DNA of 64,000 bases from positions 2,976,001 to 3,040,000 of the forward strand of contig NZ_CP035382.1 in NCBI RefSeq assembly GCF_006874705.1. The letters are read 5' to 3'. The stretch comes from Leclercia adecarboxylata (GTDB lineage: Bacteria; Pseudomonadota; Gammaproteobacteria; Enterobacterales; Enterobacteriaceae). A program made the position numbers and the translations under genes. Of this stretch, positions 1 to 8,914 are shown in pieces. The first letter of the stretch is position 1. Every line of letters begins with the position of its first letter. The notes below the pieces were generated by a model. That model did no database searches and had not been told where the DNA came from. It worked only from the letters and a program-made list of their open reading frames with translations.

Positions 1-345
1 AATCGAACCATCTTTGAATGCGTTGCGTGCGGCCTGCAGCTGCGTCTGAGCAAATTTAACCTCATTGCGGCGTTGGCTGATTAAATTTAAAGCATCAAGA
101 TGCGTCCGGGCGGCAGCTGCGGCTTCAGGCGATCCCGCCTGGTACTGATGGATCACATTCATCATATCGACATTGGTCACGCGTTCGGCCCTGAGCGCGG
201 CGGCGTAATTTTTTTGTGCAAAGTGGTCAAATTCCAGCGCGCCTTTCAGGTTCGCTGCTGCTTGATCCGAACTTATCGCATACGCAGCCGGGGCAGTAAC
301 GCACAGCGACACTGCCGATGCGATCAGTTTCAACGTGGTTTTCAT
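1..345 (-). CDS. Secreted helical protein of unknown function (C-terminus beyond window)
   Basis: The gene starts at ATG 345-343 on the minus strand and stays open for 115 codons to the window edge. The first 23 residues (MKTTLKLIASAVSLCVTAPAAYA is the pattern: basic start, hydrophobic core, A-Y-A end) form a classical Sec signal peptide, so the product is probably periplasmic. The visible mature part is rich in Ala, Gln, Asn and Glu and looks mainly helical, with no cysteines and no enzyme motif that I recognise. AGGATATG lies just upstream of the start as a ribosome binding site. The upstream DNA is strongly AT-rich, which hints at H-NS-type silencing or horizontal gain. I do not recognise the family. 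Confidence 0.75.
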   Translation of the reverse strand, partial: MKTTLKLIASAVSLCVTAPAAYAISSDQAAANLKGALEFDHFAQKNYAAALRAERVTNVDMMNVIHQYQAGSPEAAAAARTHLDALNLISQRRNEVKFAQTQLQAARNAFKDGSI

Positions 346-900
346 CTCTACATATCCTGAGGTCAATCGTTTGATCAAAATGTAAATTGCAGAGTGGCAG
401 AGAGTATGAGGGCTCTGGCTCTGAAGTATTTGCAGATGTCTTTATTGTCTTTTTGTTGTCTTGTGTATAACTAAAGCCATTTTTAATGGTCATTTTTTCT
501 GGATTCTAACCATTAAATAGTTATTGGCAAGTCAATTAACGATCAATTTTTATTGTCTGCAGTTAGTCTAATTTCAAACGAAAGAAGGGTATGCTTCGCT
601 TAGAGAAAAATGTTACATAAAGTGTGTGATTAGTCTTTTTGGTAGAATATTGTGATCAAATTTACGTTTGGTAACGCTTTTTGGCCGTTGCCAGACGGGT
701 TTTTTATTGATTCGTTAAGATGTTGTTATTTTCTTGCGTGCGTGTAAGTAGTCTTTATATAGACTTATTTAAGTCTTTATTGGTTTTAAAGTGAGGGTCG
801 ACTGATAAGGTAATAAAAACAGTCAATCTGTCCATAGACTGAAAATATTTAGTCGTCAGCTATCAGGCGGAAATGATACGGAGAGGTTAAATCAGATGAG
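346..900. other. AT-rich intergenic region upstream of the secreted-protein gene
   Basis: About 550 bases without a credible gene. It is far more AT-rich than its neighbours. Short related motifs recur: TAGTCT near 552, TAGTCTTTTT near 631, GTAGTCTTTATATAGAC near 749-765 (a near-palindrome), AAGTCTTTATT near 771, and inverted CAGTC/GACTG around 819-841. These could be binding sites for a regulator of the divergent minus-strand gene, or just AT-rich redundancy. No promoter could be assigned with confidence. Confidence 0.4.
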
Positions 901-903
901 CAG

Positions 904-929
904 GCCCGGTAAGCGAAGCATTACCGGGC
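904..929. repeat. Single REP-like palindrome after cnoX
   Basis: GCCCGGTAA (904-912) and TTACCGGGC (921-929) form a perfect 9-bp stem around a GCGAAGCA loop, the core layout of an enteric REP unit. It sits just past the cnoX stop codon and may stabilise the 3' end of that transcript. Confidence 0.7.
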
Positions 930-941
930 ACAGGCAGGGGA

Positions 942-1796
942 TCAGTACAGCAGGGCGTAAAGCTTACGGCGATAGGCCGAGGCCAGGGAGTCGCCTGTCC
1001 CGAGCGCGGCCAGAATTTCCTGGAACGTTTTACGCGCCTGACCATCAGCGGCAGCCAGATCGGTTTTCAGATGGCTGAACAGCAGTTCCAGCGCCTCTTC
1101 ATTACGACCAACCTGATGCAGCTGCAGTGCCAGCTGGCTGGCCAGCGCGGCATCGGCAGGGTTGGCGGCGACATGCTGCTGTAGCTGCTGAATTTCCGGA
1201 GTATCCGCGGCCTGCTTCAGCAGTTCAATCTGCGCCACCAGCCCCTGATAACGGGTATCCTGATCCTGCAGAGGGATGGTTTTCAGCACCACCTCGGCAT
1301 CTTCGGAACGTTTTAAGATAATCAGCGTTTCGGCTAGCAATAAGCCAATTTCGCTGTTCTGACCGGAGAGCTGCCAGGCCTCTTTCAGCAGCGGCAGGGC
1401 TTCATCATGTTTGCCTTCGGCCATCAGGGCCGCCGCCTGCTGCGCTTTTAGCTCTTCTTCGCGCGGCAGCACTTTATCCAGCAGGGCGCGGACTGCCTCT
1501 TCCGGCTGCGGCCCCTGGAAGCCATCAACCGGCTGACCGTTCTGGAACAGATAAACCGTTGGGATGGCGCGCAGGCCAAACTGCGAGGCGATCATCTGCT
1601 CGGCGTCGCAGTCCAGTTTTGCCAGAATGAACTGACCGTTGTACTGGGCCGCAAGCTTCTCGAGCACCGGCGTCAGCTCAAGACAGTGCTGACTCCGTTC
1701 AGACCAAAAGTAGAACAGCACCGGTTTGGTCATCGACTGTTCAAGGGTCTGGTGCAGGTTTGCTTCGGTAATGTTGACAATATTCTGTACGGACAT
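942..1796 (-). CDS. cnoX: Chaperedoxin CnoX (YbbN), thioredoxin-like with TPR domain
   Basis: 284 residues, the same length as E. coli CnoX/YbbN. Residues 1-110 are a thioredoxin fold and the rest is a TPR-like helical domain. The usual CXXC is replaced by SQHC in the context [11 protein letters not shown], so only the second cysteine is kept, which is characteristic of enterobacterial YbbN and rules out a normal disulfide reductase. The family protects substrates from aggregation and overoxidation under hypochlorite stress and passes them to GroEL/ES or DnaK. ybbO lies upstream on the same strand with a 57-bp gap. Start ATG 1796 gives the typical N-terminus [11 protein letters not shown]. 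The identification is firm. Confidence 0.95.
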   Translation of the reverse strand: MSVQNIVNITEANLHQTLEQSMTKPVLFYFWSERSQHCLELTPVLEKLAAQYNGQFILAKLDCDAEQMIASQFGLRAIPTVYLFQNGQPVDGFQGPQPEEAVRALLDKVLPREEELKAQQAAALMAEGKHDEALPLLKEAWQLSGQNSEIGLLLAETLIILKRSEDAEVVLKTIPLQDQDTRYQGLVAQIELLKQAADTPEIQQLQQHVAANPADAALASQLALQLHQVGRNEEALELLFSHLKTDLAAADGQARKTFQEILAALGTGDSLASAYRRKLYALLY

Positions 1797-1853
1797 GCGG
1801 CATTCTCTGTTATGAGTTTTTATTTACATGGGGGCGTGGCGCGTGGCTTCAAC

Positions 1854-2663
1854 TCAGCCCTGTAAAATTTTGTCCATCATCCGGCCAGGCAGCAGGCGCT
1901 TCAGCAGGCCAACGGCATGGGTCACCAGCGTGACCGGATAACGCATTTTCGGGTTTTTGCTCTCAAAAGCATGGCGCACTTTGGCGACCACCGCCTCCGG
2001 TCCCAGCGTAAAACGCGCGGCAATACCGGGATTTTCTACCGGCTTGTCGGCCTGGGTCTGGTTAACGTTGTCGGTAAAGCGGGTGCGGATGGGGCCCGGC
2101 TCAATCAGGCTCACCTTAATCCCGCTGTGGCGTAACTCCATGCGCAGCGCATCCGACCAGGCTTCCAGCGCGTATTTGCTGGCGGCATAAGCCCCACGGC
2201 CCGGCGTGGAGATCAGCCCCATCACCGAGGAGGTCATCACAATCCGCCCTTCGCCGTGCGGCAGCATGGCGGGCAGCAGGCGCATGGTGAGCTGATGGAC
2301 ACCAAAAAAGTTGGCGGAAAATTGCTGTTCAAGCTTTTCGCGGGTGACTGTCTGCAGCGGGCCATAAACGCCGAAACCGGCGTTGTTAAACAGCCCGTAC
2401 AGACGATTATTGGTAAGCGCGATCACCTCATCGGCGGCGCGCTCAATGCTGTCGGCACAATCCAAATCCAACTGCACACCGGTAAAACCCATCCCGTTCA
2501 TCCGTTCAACGTCTTCGGGTTTGCGGCAGGCGGCCAGCACCCAGAATCCCTGGCGCTTCAGTTCAAGGGCGCTTTCAAGGCCAATTCCGCTGGAACATCC
2601 TGTTATTAAGACCGATTTTTGCATAACTTTACCTGTCAGGATCTCCGCTGAATTACGAGTCAT
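1854..2663 (-). CDS. ybbO: Short-chain dehydrogenase YbbO
   Basis: A classical SDR oxidoreductase of 269 residues. The Rossmann glycine motif TGCSSGIG lies near residues 21-28, the NNAG motif follows (FNNAGFG), and the catalytic Ser and Tyr-x-x-x-Lys appear as TSSVMG and YAASK. E. coli YbbO is an NADP(H)-dependent aldehyde reductase. The coding start overlaps the tesA stop by 11 bp, so the two are probably co-transcribed. An internal start at codon 14 (MQKSVLITG, position 2624), preceded by AGGTAAAG, would give a 256-residue protein and has the better-placed ribosome binding site, so the true start is uncertain. Confidence 0.93.
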   Translation of the reverse strand: MTRNSAEILTGKVMQKSVLITGCSSGIGLESALELKRQGFWVLAACRKPEDVERMNGMGFTGVQLDLDCADSIERAADEVIALTNNRLYGLFNNAGFGVYGPLQTVTREKLEQQFSANFFGVHQLTMRLLPAMLPHGEGRIVMTSSVMGLISTPGRGAYAASKYALEAWSDALRMELRHSGIKVSLIEPGPIRTRFTDNVNQTQADKPVENPGIAARFTLGPEAVVAKVRHAFESKNPKMRYPVTLVTHAVGLLKRLLPGRMMDKILQG

Positions 2664-3279
2664 GTTTAACTAAAGGAGCCAGCCGGGTCGCCATCCAGTC
2701 GGCAATAAACGGCTGTGCGTCCCGGTTGGGGTGAATACCGTCATCCTGCATCCACTGCGGCTTCAGGTAGACCTCTTCCATAAAAAAGGGCAGCAGCGGA
2801 ACATCGAACTCTTTGGCAAGCTTCGGATATATCGCGCTGAAGGCTTCATTATACCGACGACCGTAGTTGGCGGGCAGGCGAATTTGCATCAACAGCGGCT
2901 GCGCATTGGCCGCGCGGATATCCTGCAAAATTTTGCGCAGGGTCTGCTCCGTCTGTTGGGGCTGGAAACCGCGCAGACCGTCATTGCCGCCGAGCTCCAC
3001 CAGCACCCAGCGCGGTTGATGCTGCTTCAGCAGGGCCGGGAGGCGCGACAGCCCCTGCTGGGAGGTATCGCCGCTGATGCTGCCATTGATCACCGACGTT
3101 TTGGTCTGCCATTTATCGTTCAGCAGGGCAGGCCAGGCGGCACTGGCTGCCATCCGGTAGCCCGCGCTGAGGCTATCGCCCAGAATTAATAACGTGTCCG
3201 CCGCCGCGGCACGAAATGTCATCAGAATCAGAAACAGGAAGGGCAAATGCCAGCGGAAAACATTGTTGAAGTTCATCAT
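2653..3279 (-). CDS. tesA: Acyl-CoA thioesterase I / protease I / lysophospholipase L1 TesA
   Basis: 208 residues, matching E. coli TesA almost throughout. It begins with a Sec signal peptide (MMNFNNVFRWHL... to FRAAAA). The SGNH-hydrolase blocks follow: GDSLSAGY with the nucleophile Ser, the oxyanion Gly, GGND with Asn, and DGIHPN with the catalytic Asp-His pair. It is a periplasmic esterase acting on acyl-CoAs and lysophospholipids. An upstream in-frame extension on this strand is antisense to ybbA and was discarded in favour of the signal-peptide start at 3279. The first 33 bp overlap the divergent ybbA start. Confidence 0.95.
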   Translation of the reverse strand: MMNFNNVFRWHLPFLFLILMTFRAAAADTLLILGDSLSAGYRMAASAAWPALLNDKWQTKTSVINGSISGDTSQQGLSRLPALLKQHQPRWVLVELGGNDGLRGFQPQQTEQTLRKILQDIRAANAQPLLMQIRLPANYGRRYNEAFSAIYPKLAKEFDVPLLPFFMEEVYLKPQWMQDDGIHPNRDAQPFIADWMATRLAPLVKHDS

Positions 3280-3933
3280 CTTAAGAAGTCCGTGGGTCAG
3301 GGTGAGCACGAGCTTTCCATCCTTACCGGAGTTGAACTCATTGTCAAACGCGGGCAGAGCATCGCCCTGATTGGGGAGTCGGGCTCCGGAAAATCCACGT
3401 TGCTGGCGATCCTCGCCGGTCTGGATGACGGCAGCAGCGGTGAGGTCCATCTGGTCGGGCAACCGCTGCACAGCCGCGATGAAGAGGCGCGCGCCGCTCT
3501 GCGGGCGAAGCACATTGGCTTTGTTTTCCAGTCGTTTATGTTGATCCCGACCCTCAATGCGCTGGAGAACGTCGAGCTGCCGGGGCTGCTGCGCGGCGAG
3601 AATACCGCCCACAGCCGCGAGAGCGCAAAAGCCCTGCTGGAGCAGCTGGGGCTGGGCAAACGCCTCGATCACCTTCCGGCGCAGCTCTCCGGCGGCGAGC
3701 AGCAGCGCGTGGCGCTGGCCCGCGCCTTCAACGGGCGCCCGGACGTGCTCTTTGCCGATGAACCTACCGGCAACCTCGATCGCCAGACCGGGGACAAAAT
3801 TGCCGATCTGCTCTTTTCCCTGAACCGCGAGCACGGCACCACGTTGATCCTCGTCACCCACGACCCACAGCTGGCGGCCCGCTGCGACCGCCGCCTGCGT
3901 CTGGTGAACGGTGAACTGAGGGAGGAAGCATGA
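3247..3933 (+). CDS. ybbA: ABC transporter ATP-binding protein YbbA
   Basis: 228 residues, standard for the MacB/LolD-type ATPase family. Walker A is GESGSGKST (about residues 38-46), the Q-loop is FVFQSF, the signature is LSGGEQQRVALARA, Walker B is VLFADEPTGNLD and the H-loop is VTHD. It forms an ABC exporter with the ybbP permease, whose start overlaps its stop by 4 bp (ATGA). The start region is antisense to the first 33 bp of tesA, so the two genes are divergent with overlapping 5' ends. The transported substrate is not established. Confidence 0.94.
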   Translation: MPAENIVEVHHLKKSVGQGEHELSILTGVELIVKRGQSIALIGESGSGKSTLLAILAGLDDGSSGEVHLVGQPLHSRDEEARAALRAKHIGFVFQSFMLIPTLNALENVELPGLLRGENTAHSRESAKALLEQLGLGKRLDHLPAQLSGGEQQRVALARAFNGRPDVLFADEPTGNLDRQTGDKIADLLFSLNREHGTTLILVTHDPQLAARCDRRLRLVNGELREEA

Positions 3934-6344
3934 TTGCCCGCTGGTTCTGGCGCGAATGGCGTTCCCCCTCGCTGCTCATCGTCTGGCTGGCGTTAAGCCT
4001 GGCGGTGGCCTGTGTGCTGGCGCTTGGCAGCGTCAGCGATCGGATGGAAAAGGGGCTCAGCCAGCAAAGCCGTGAGTTTATGGCCGGCGACCGGACGCTG
4101 CGCAGCTCCCGCGAGGTGCCGCAGGCGTGGCTTGAGGAGGCGAGAAAAGAGGGGCTGAAGGTTAGCGAGCAGCTGAGCTTCCAGACCATGACCTTTGCCG
4201 CCGATACGCCGCAGTTGGCGAGCGTAAAGGCTGTCGATGATATTTATCCGATGTACGGCGAACTGCAAACCAACCCGCCGGACCTGAAACCGGCCCCGGG
4301 CACGGTGCTGCTGGCGTCGCGTCTGATGGCGCTGCTAAATTTAAAAACCGGCGACAGCATCGACGTTGGCGATGCCCGGCTTAAAATTGCCGGGGAAGTG
4401 ATTCAGGAGCCCGACTCCGGGTTTAACCCGTTCCAGATGGCGCCGCGTCTGCTGATGAATACCGCGGATGTGGCCAACACCGGGGCGGTACAGCCCGGGA
4501 GCCGCGTCACCTGGCGCATTAAGTTTGGCGGTACACCCGCACAATTAGCGAGTTACGAGAAGTGGCTCCTGCCGCAGCTGAAGCCGGAGCACCGCTGGTC
4601 CGGGATGGAGCAGGAGGACGGGGCGCTCGGCAAGTCGCTGGAGCGTTCCCAGCAGTTCCTGCTGCTCTCGGCGCTGCTGACGCTGTTGCTGGCGGTGGCG
4701 GCCGTAGCGGTGGCGATGGGTCACTACTGCCGAAGCCGCTACGACCTGGTGGCAATCCTCAAAACCCTGGGAGCGGGCAGAGCGCAGCTGCGTAAGCTGA
4801 TTGTCGGCCAGTGGCTGATGGTGCTTGCGCTCTCCGCGATGACCGGCGGGGCGATGGGGCTGCTGTTTGAAAAAGTGCTGATGGTGCTGCTCAAGCCGGT
4901 GCTGCCTGCCGCCCTGCCGCCAGCCAGCCTCTGGCCGTGGCTGTGGGCGATTGGCGCGATGATCGTCATCTCGCTGCTGGTGGGGCTGCGTCCGTACCGC
5001 CTGCTGCTGGCGACCCAGCCGCTGCGCGTCCTGCGCAGGGACGTGGTTGCCAGCGTCTGGCCGCTGAAATTTTACCTGCCGGTTATCGTGGCGGTGGTGG
5101 TGGTACTGCTCGCCTGGCTGATGGGCGGCAGCATGCTGCTGTGGGCGGTCCTGGCCGGGACGGTGGTGCTGGCGCTGCTCTGCGGCGTGCTGGGCTGGAT
5201 GCTGCTCAGCGTGCTGCGCGGGCTGACGGTGAAATCGCTGCCGGTGCGTCTGGCGGTGAATCGCCTGCTGCGCCAGCCGTGGTCGACCCTCAGCCAGCTG
5301 TCGGCGTTTTCGCTGTCGTTTATGCTGCTGGCATTGCTGCTGGTGCTGCGCGGCGACCTGCTGGATCGCTGGCAACAGCAGCTCCCGCCGGAGAGCCCGA
5401 ACTATTTCCTGATCAATATCGCCCCGGAGCAGGTCACGCCGCTGAAGGCGTTCCTGGCTGAGCATCAGATTATCCCCGAGTCGTACTACCCCATCGTGCG
5501 GGCGCGCCTGACCCAGATTAACGGCCAGTCCACCGAGGGCCATAAGGATGAATCCCTCAACCGCGAGCTGAACCTGACCTGGCAGGATAAGCGCCCGGAT
5601 CATAACCCGATCGTCGCCGGCAGCTGGCCGCCAAAAGCGGGGGAAGTGTCGATGGAGGAGGGGCTGGCAAAACGCCTCAACGTCGGGCTGGGCGATACGG
5701 TGACCTTTACCGGCGATACCCAGGACTTTAGCGCTAAAGTCACCAGCTTGCGCAAGGTTGACTGGGAGAGTCTGCGGCCGAACTTCTTCTTTATCTTCCC
5801 TTCCGGGGCGCTGGACGGGCAGCCCCAAAGCTGGCTGACCAGCTTCCGCTGGGAGAACGGCAACGGCATGCTCACCCAACTTAACCGCGAGTTTCCGACC
5901 ATCAGCCTGCTGGATATCGGCGCGATCCTCAGACAGGTCGGGCAGGTGCTGGAGCAGGTAAGCCGGGCGCTGGAGGTGATGGTGGTGCTGGTAACGATTT
6001 GCGGCATCCTGCTGCTGCTGGCCCAGGTGCAGGTCGGAATGCGTCAGCGCCATCAGGAGCTGGTGGTCTACCGCACCCTGGGGGCGGGTAAAAAGCTGCT
6101 GCGTACTACGCTGTGGAGCGAATTTGCCCTGCTGGGGCTGGTGGCAGGCCTGGTGGCGGCCATTGGCGCTGAAACCGCGCTGGCGGTATTGCAAACCCGG
6201 GTGTTCGACTTCCCGTGGGAGCCGGACTGGCGGCTGTGGGCGATCCTGCCGCTCTGCGGGGCGGTGATGCTCTCTCTGTGCGGCGGCTGGCTGGGGGCCC
6301 GTTTATTGAAAGGCAAAGCCCTGTTCCGGCAGTTCTCCGGCTAA
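3930..6344 (+). CDS. ybbP: ABC transporter permease YbbP (FtsX/MacB-type)
   Basis: 804 residues, the expected size of YbbP. A single N-terminal transmembrane helix (residues 12-32) precedes a large periplasmic region. A cluster of membrane helices follows at about 245-475, then a second periplasmic domain (roughly 490-670) and a final FtsX-like three-helix block (about 685-800). The architecture is that of type VII ABC exporters, which move lipoproteins or other substrates out of the inner membrane rather than importing solutes. Translational coupling with ybbA through ATGA supports a YbbAP complex. The long open frame on the opposite strand (4545-6194) is a GC-driven shadow. Confidence 0.93.
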   Translation: MIARWFWREWRSPSLLIVWLALSLAVACVLALGSVSDRMEKGLSQQSREFMAGDRTLRSSREVPQAWLEEARKEGLKVSEQLSFQTMTFAADTPQLASVKAVDDIYPMYGELQTNPPDLKPAPGTVLLASRLMALLNLKTGDSIDVGDARLKIAGEVIQEPDSGFNPFQMAPRLLMNTADVANTGAVQPGSRVTWRIKFGGTPAQLASYEKWLLPQLKPEHRWSGMEQEDGALGKSLERSQQFLLLSALLTLLLAVAAVAVAMGHYCRSRYDLVAILKTLGAGRAQLRKLIVGQWLMVLALSAMTGGAMGLLFEKVLMVLLKPVLPAALPPASLWPWLWAIGAMIVISLLVGLRPYRLLLATQPLRVLRRDVVASVWPLKFYLPVIVAVVVVLLAWLMGGSMLLWAVLAGTVVLALLCGVLGWMLLSVLRGLTVKSLPVRLAVNRLLRQPWSTLSQLSAFSLSFMLLALLLVLRGDLLDRWQQQLPPESPNYFLINIAPEQVTPLKAFLAEHQIIPESYYPIVRARLTQINGQSTEGHKDESLNRELNLTWQDKRPDHNPIVAGSWPPKAGEVSMEEGLAKRLNVGLGDTVTFTGDTQDFSAKVTSLRKVDWESLRPNFFFIFPSGALDGQPQSWLTSFRWENGNGMLTQLNREFPTISLLDIGAILRQVGQVLEQVSRALEVMVVLVTICGILLLLAQVQVGMRQRHQELVVYRTLGAGKKLLRTTLWSEFALLGLVAGLVAAIGAETALAVLQTRVFDFPWEPDWRLWAILPLCGAVMLSLCGGWLGARLLKGKALFRQFSG

Positions 6345-6358
6345 TTCCCCTCCGTAAT

Positions 6359-6392
6359 CGTCACGCACCGGTTTTTATACCGGTGCGTGACG
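6359..6392. terminator. Perfect 14-bp hairpin after ybbP
   Basis: CGTCACGCACCGGT (6359-6372) and ACCGGTGCGTGACG (6379-6392) pair perfectly around a TTTTAT loop, 14 bp after the ybbP stop. There is no downstream T-run, so it is more likely an RNA-stabilising or bidirectional stop structure than a canonical intrinsic terminator. Confidence 0.55.
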
Positions 6393-6526
6393 CCTAAGTA
6401 GCATAAAAAGATAACTCGTTGAATTTTAGTGGCACAAATCATTAAAAACCGGACAACACAGCCGGATAAATCCTGGTTAATATTCACCTGCTAAATAAAT
6501 GGCAGTGTGTCTATTAAGGAAAAATA

Positions 6527-7672
6527 ATGACCATAACTAAAAAAGCGCTGGCGGTAGCGATCGGCGCAGCAGTGGCATTGGCATCTTTTGCATCCCAGGC
6601 TGAAATCACCGTACTGAAGCAGGATCCGCAGGCGGGTGACCCGCTGAGCCGCCTGAATTTCACCGTTGGCGGCAGTATTCGTCCTCAGTTCCAGAACATG
6701 ACCGGTGACGACGGCAAGAACAGCTACAAGCGTAACGGCTTTGACGGCGGCACCCGCTTCCGTTTCGCAGCAGATTACTACCTGTTTGATGACATCAGCT
6801 GGATCAGCTACTACGAGCTGGGCGTTAACATTCCGGCCCAGTTCGACTGGGACAATCACCATGCCGACGGCGCGCATGACACCTCCCGCCGTATGCTCTA
6901 CACCGGCCTGAAGAGCGACACCTGGGGCACCCTGACCTTCGGTCAGCAGAACAGCGTTTATTACGATGTGGTTGGCGCGAAAACCGATATCTGGGACTAC
7001 GACATGATCGGTCAGGCACCGGGTAACGGCATCAACGGCGACTACGACGGTTCTTACCGTTCACGCCAGATGCTGAAGTACAAGAAAACCCTCGGCGATG
7101 CTGACATCTATGCCTCTTACCTGTTCGAAGACAGCGAATATCTGCCGGGCAACGGCCTGCGTTACAAGCGTAAAGGCGGCGGTTCACTGGGTCTGGATTA
7201 TCGTCTGACCACCGATCTGACCTGGGGCGCAGCCTGGAACTACACCCGCGCCGACATGCGTAACCCGGATAACGGCGACAGCAAGTCCTGGGATCAGAAC
7301 ATCCTCGGTACCGCGCTGAGCTGGACCCCGGATAACTGGACCTTCTCCGCAGGCGGCGGCTGGTATCAGAACTTTATGACCAGCAAAAAAGTGTCGGTAA
7401 ACGACTACTTCGCGGGCGACGCGTGGGGTATTGAGTACTTCGCGGGCTATAAATTCCCGATTGGTCAGTATGCGGTGAAATCCATCCAGCCTTACTTCAT
7501 GGGTGACCGCATTGAAACCATGAATGGCCGTAACTACCAGCGCATCGATAACGGCGTGGGTATCAGCTTCCAGCTGGATTACGGTTTCCGTGTTGACTAC
7601 GAGCACGTGTTCACTTCAAGCACCGACGATCTGGGCGATATGAACCTGGTGCGTCTGCGCTACGACTTCTGA
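6527..7672 (+). CDS. Outer-membrane porin
   Basis: 381 residues with a Sec signal peptide ending near FASQA. The mature protein alternates polar and aromatic residues as transmembrane beta-strands, with abundant Gly, Asp, Tyr and Trp, and finishes in ...RLRYDF, the terminal Phe needed for BAM-mediated assembly. It belongs to the enterobacterial general porin superfamily, but I cannot assign it to OmpC, OmpF or PhoE, and it may have its own specificity. AAGGA lies 8 nt before the ATG. E. coli K-12 carries an rhs element in this interval between ybbP and mnmH, so this porin is a lineage-specific occupant. A REP pair follows it. Confidence 0.8.
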   Translation: MTITKKALAVAIGAAVALASFASQAEITVLKQDPQAGDPLSRLNFTVGGSIRPQFQNMTGDDGKNSYKRNGFDGGTRFRFAADYYLFDDISWISYYELGVNIPAQFDWDNHHADGAHDTSRRMLYTGLKSDTWGTLTFGQQNSVYYDVVGAKTDIWDYDMIGQAPGNGINGDYDGSYRSRQMLKYKKTLGDADIYASYLFEDSEYLPGNGLRYKRKGGGSLGLDYRLTTDLTWGAAWNYTRADMRNPDNGDSKSWDQNILGTALSWTPDNWTFSAGGGWYQNFMTSKKVSVNDYFAGDAWGIEYFAGYKFPIGQYAVKSIQPYFMGDRIETMNGRNYQRIDNGVGISFQLDYGFRVDYEHVFTSSTDDLGDMNLVRLRYDF

Positions 7673-7686
7673 TTTTGAGTCGTCTG

Positions 7687-7766
7687 TCCCCGGTGGCGCT
7701 ACGCTTACCGGGGCTACAAAATCGCGCGAAACATGTAGGCCGGATAAGCGTTAGCGCATCCGGCTT
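7687..7766. repeat. REP pair (BIME) between porin and mnmH
   Basis: Two opposed REP palindromes: CCCCGGTGGCGC...TTACCGGGG at about 7688-7713, and GTAGGCCGGATAAGCG...CGCATCCGGC at about 7735-7764, the latter followed by TTTTTT. They separate convergent genes and probably end or stabilise the porin transcript. Confidence 0.8.
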
Positions 7767-7769
7767 TTT

Positions 7770-8840
7770 TCAGCGATTCAGCCACCCGGCAACGTCTTCA
7801 AACGTCCCGCGATAAACAATCTTCTCCGCTTTCTTTTCAAGCTGATAGCGATACATCGGGTCGTAATAGTCATTCAGAAGCGGCACAAGCCAGGCGAAAT
7901 GCGCCTCGGTGCTGCCGGTGCGCTGTTGTTCATCCAGGGCACTCTCCAGCAGGGCGGTAAATTCGGCAAAACGCTGTAACCCCAGCCGACGCCGGATAGC
8001 AAACAGGCCGTGGTGCAGGTACTCGCCGTACTCCAGCCAGCCAGCCTCTTCGCCACGCGCGGCGCGAAAGGCCTGCCACATCTGCTCGAAATACTCCTCC
8101 CGCAGACGCTCCAGTCGCACCTCGAACGGATCCTCCACTACCGCAATCGGTGACTGCACCATGCGATCGCGCAGACACTCCGGCAGGTGGTTAGAGCCAA
8201 TCATCCGGCCTTCGTCTTCCAGTACCCAGCGCGCGGCGTCTTTTTTCAGCAGCTCTACCGCGAGATAGTTTTCAAAGCTGGCCTGCGAAAGCTGCGGCGT
8301 TAGCGTGCGGCCAAACGACGAGCCGCGATGGTGCGCCAGCCCTTCAAGATCGATCCCGTCCGGACGGGCCTTCACCAGCAGGGTCTTGCCGCTGCCGGTA
8401 CAGCCGCCAATCAGCACGGTCGGTTTTTGCACCTGCTCAACGGTGACCTGCATCGCCGCCTGACGCAGCGCCTTATAACCGCTGCGGATCAGCGGATAAT
8501 CAACGCCTGCCGCTTTCAGCCATGCCTGCACGATATGCGAGCGCTGCCCGCCCCGGGCGCAGCAGAGATAACCCTGGGGTTGCGCAAGGCAGGCGGTGCG
8601 CCAGGCCTCAAGGCGCTGGTCGCGCGTCTCGCCGCTCACCAGTCGATGGCCGAGCGCAAGCGCGGCCTCCGGCCCCTGGCGTTTATAACAGGTGCCCACG
8701 GCGGCGCGTTCGTCGTCGTTCATTAACGGCAGATTGATCGCCGCAGGCATAGCGCCCTGGGCAAATTCCACGGGCGCGCGCACGTCGATTATCGGCGTGT
8801 CGGCGGCAAGTATGGCGCGGTAGTCCGTCCCATCGTTCAT
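7770..8840 (-). CDS. mnmH: tRNA 2-selenouridine synthase MnmH (SelU, YbbB)
   Basis: 356 residues, close to the 364 of the E. coli protein. An N-terminal rhodanese domain (about residues 1-130) contains the catalytic cysteine loop [14 protein letters not shown]-loop domain follows with Walker [10 protein letters not shown] near residue 145. The enzyme converts 2-thiouridine at the wobble position of Lys, Glu and Gln tRNAs to 2-selenouridine through a geranylated intermediate, using selenophosphate. It is convergent with the porin gene, with a REP pair between. Its position next to purK matches the enteric backbone. Confidence 0.93.
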   Translation of the reverse strand: MNDGTDYRAILAADTPIIDVRAPVEFAQGAMPAAINLPLMNDDERAAVGTCYKRQGPEAALALGHRLVSGETRDQRLEAWRTACLAQPQGYLCCARGGQRSHIVQAWLKAAGVDYPLIRSGYKALRQAAMQVTVEQVQKPTVLIGGCTGSGKTLLVKARPDGIDLEGLAHHRGSSFGRTLTPQLSQASFENYLAVELLKKDAARWVLEDEGRMIGSNHLPECLRDRMVQSPIAVVEDPFEVRLERLREEYFEQMWQAFRAARGEEAGWLEYGEYLHHGLFAIRRRLGLQRFAEFTALLESALDEQQRTGSTEAHFAWLVPLLNDYYDPMYRYQLEKKAEKIVYRGTFEDVAGWLNR

Positions 8841-8914
8841 AAGGATCCCTCAAAACAGCGATGGGCAGGATTTTACGCCGGGGAAGGGGAAGGTCAACTC
8901 CCCGGCGGTAGGAC

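Noticed and set aside
4545..6194. 549-codon open frame on the minus strand opposite ybbP
   Set aside because: Composition is His/Gln/Arg-rich without domain character. It is the antisense of a well-supported permease gene with high third-position GC.
7770..8840. Possible frameshift in mnmH because it is eight residues shorter than in E. coli
   Set aside because: Both the rhodanese and P-loop motifs are in one frame and the difference is within normal family variation.
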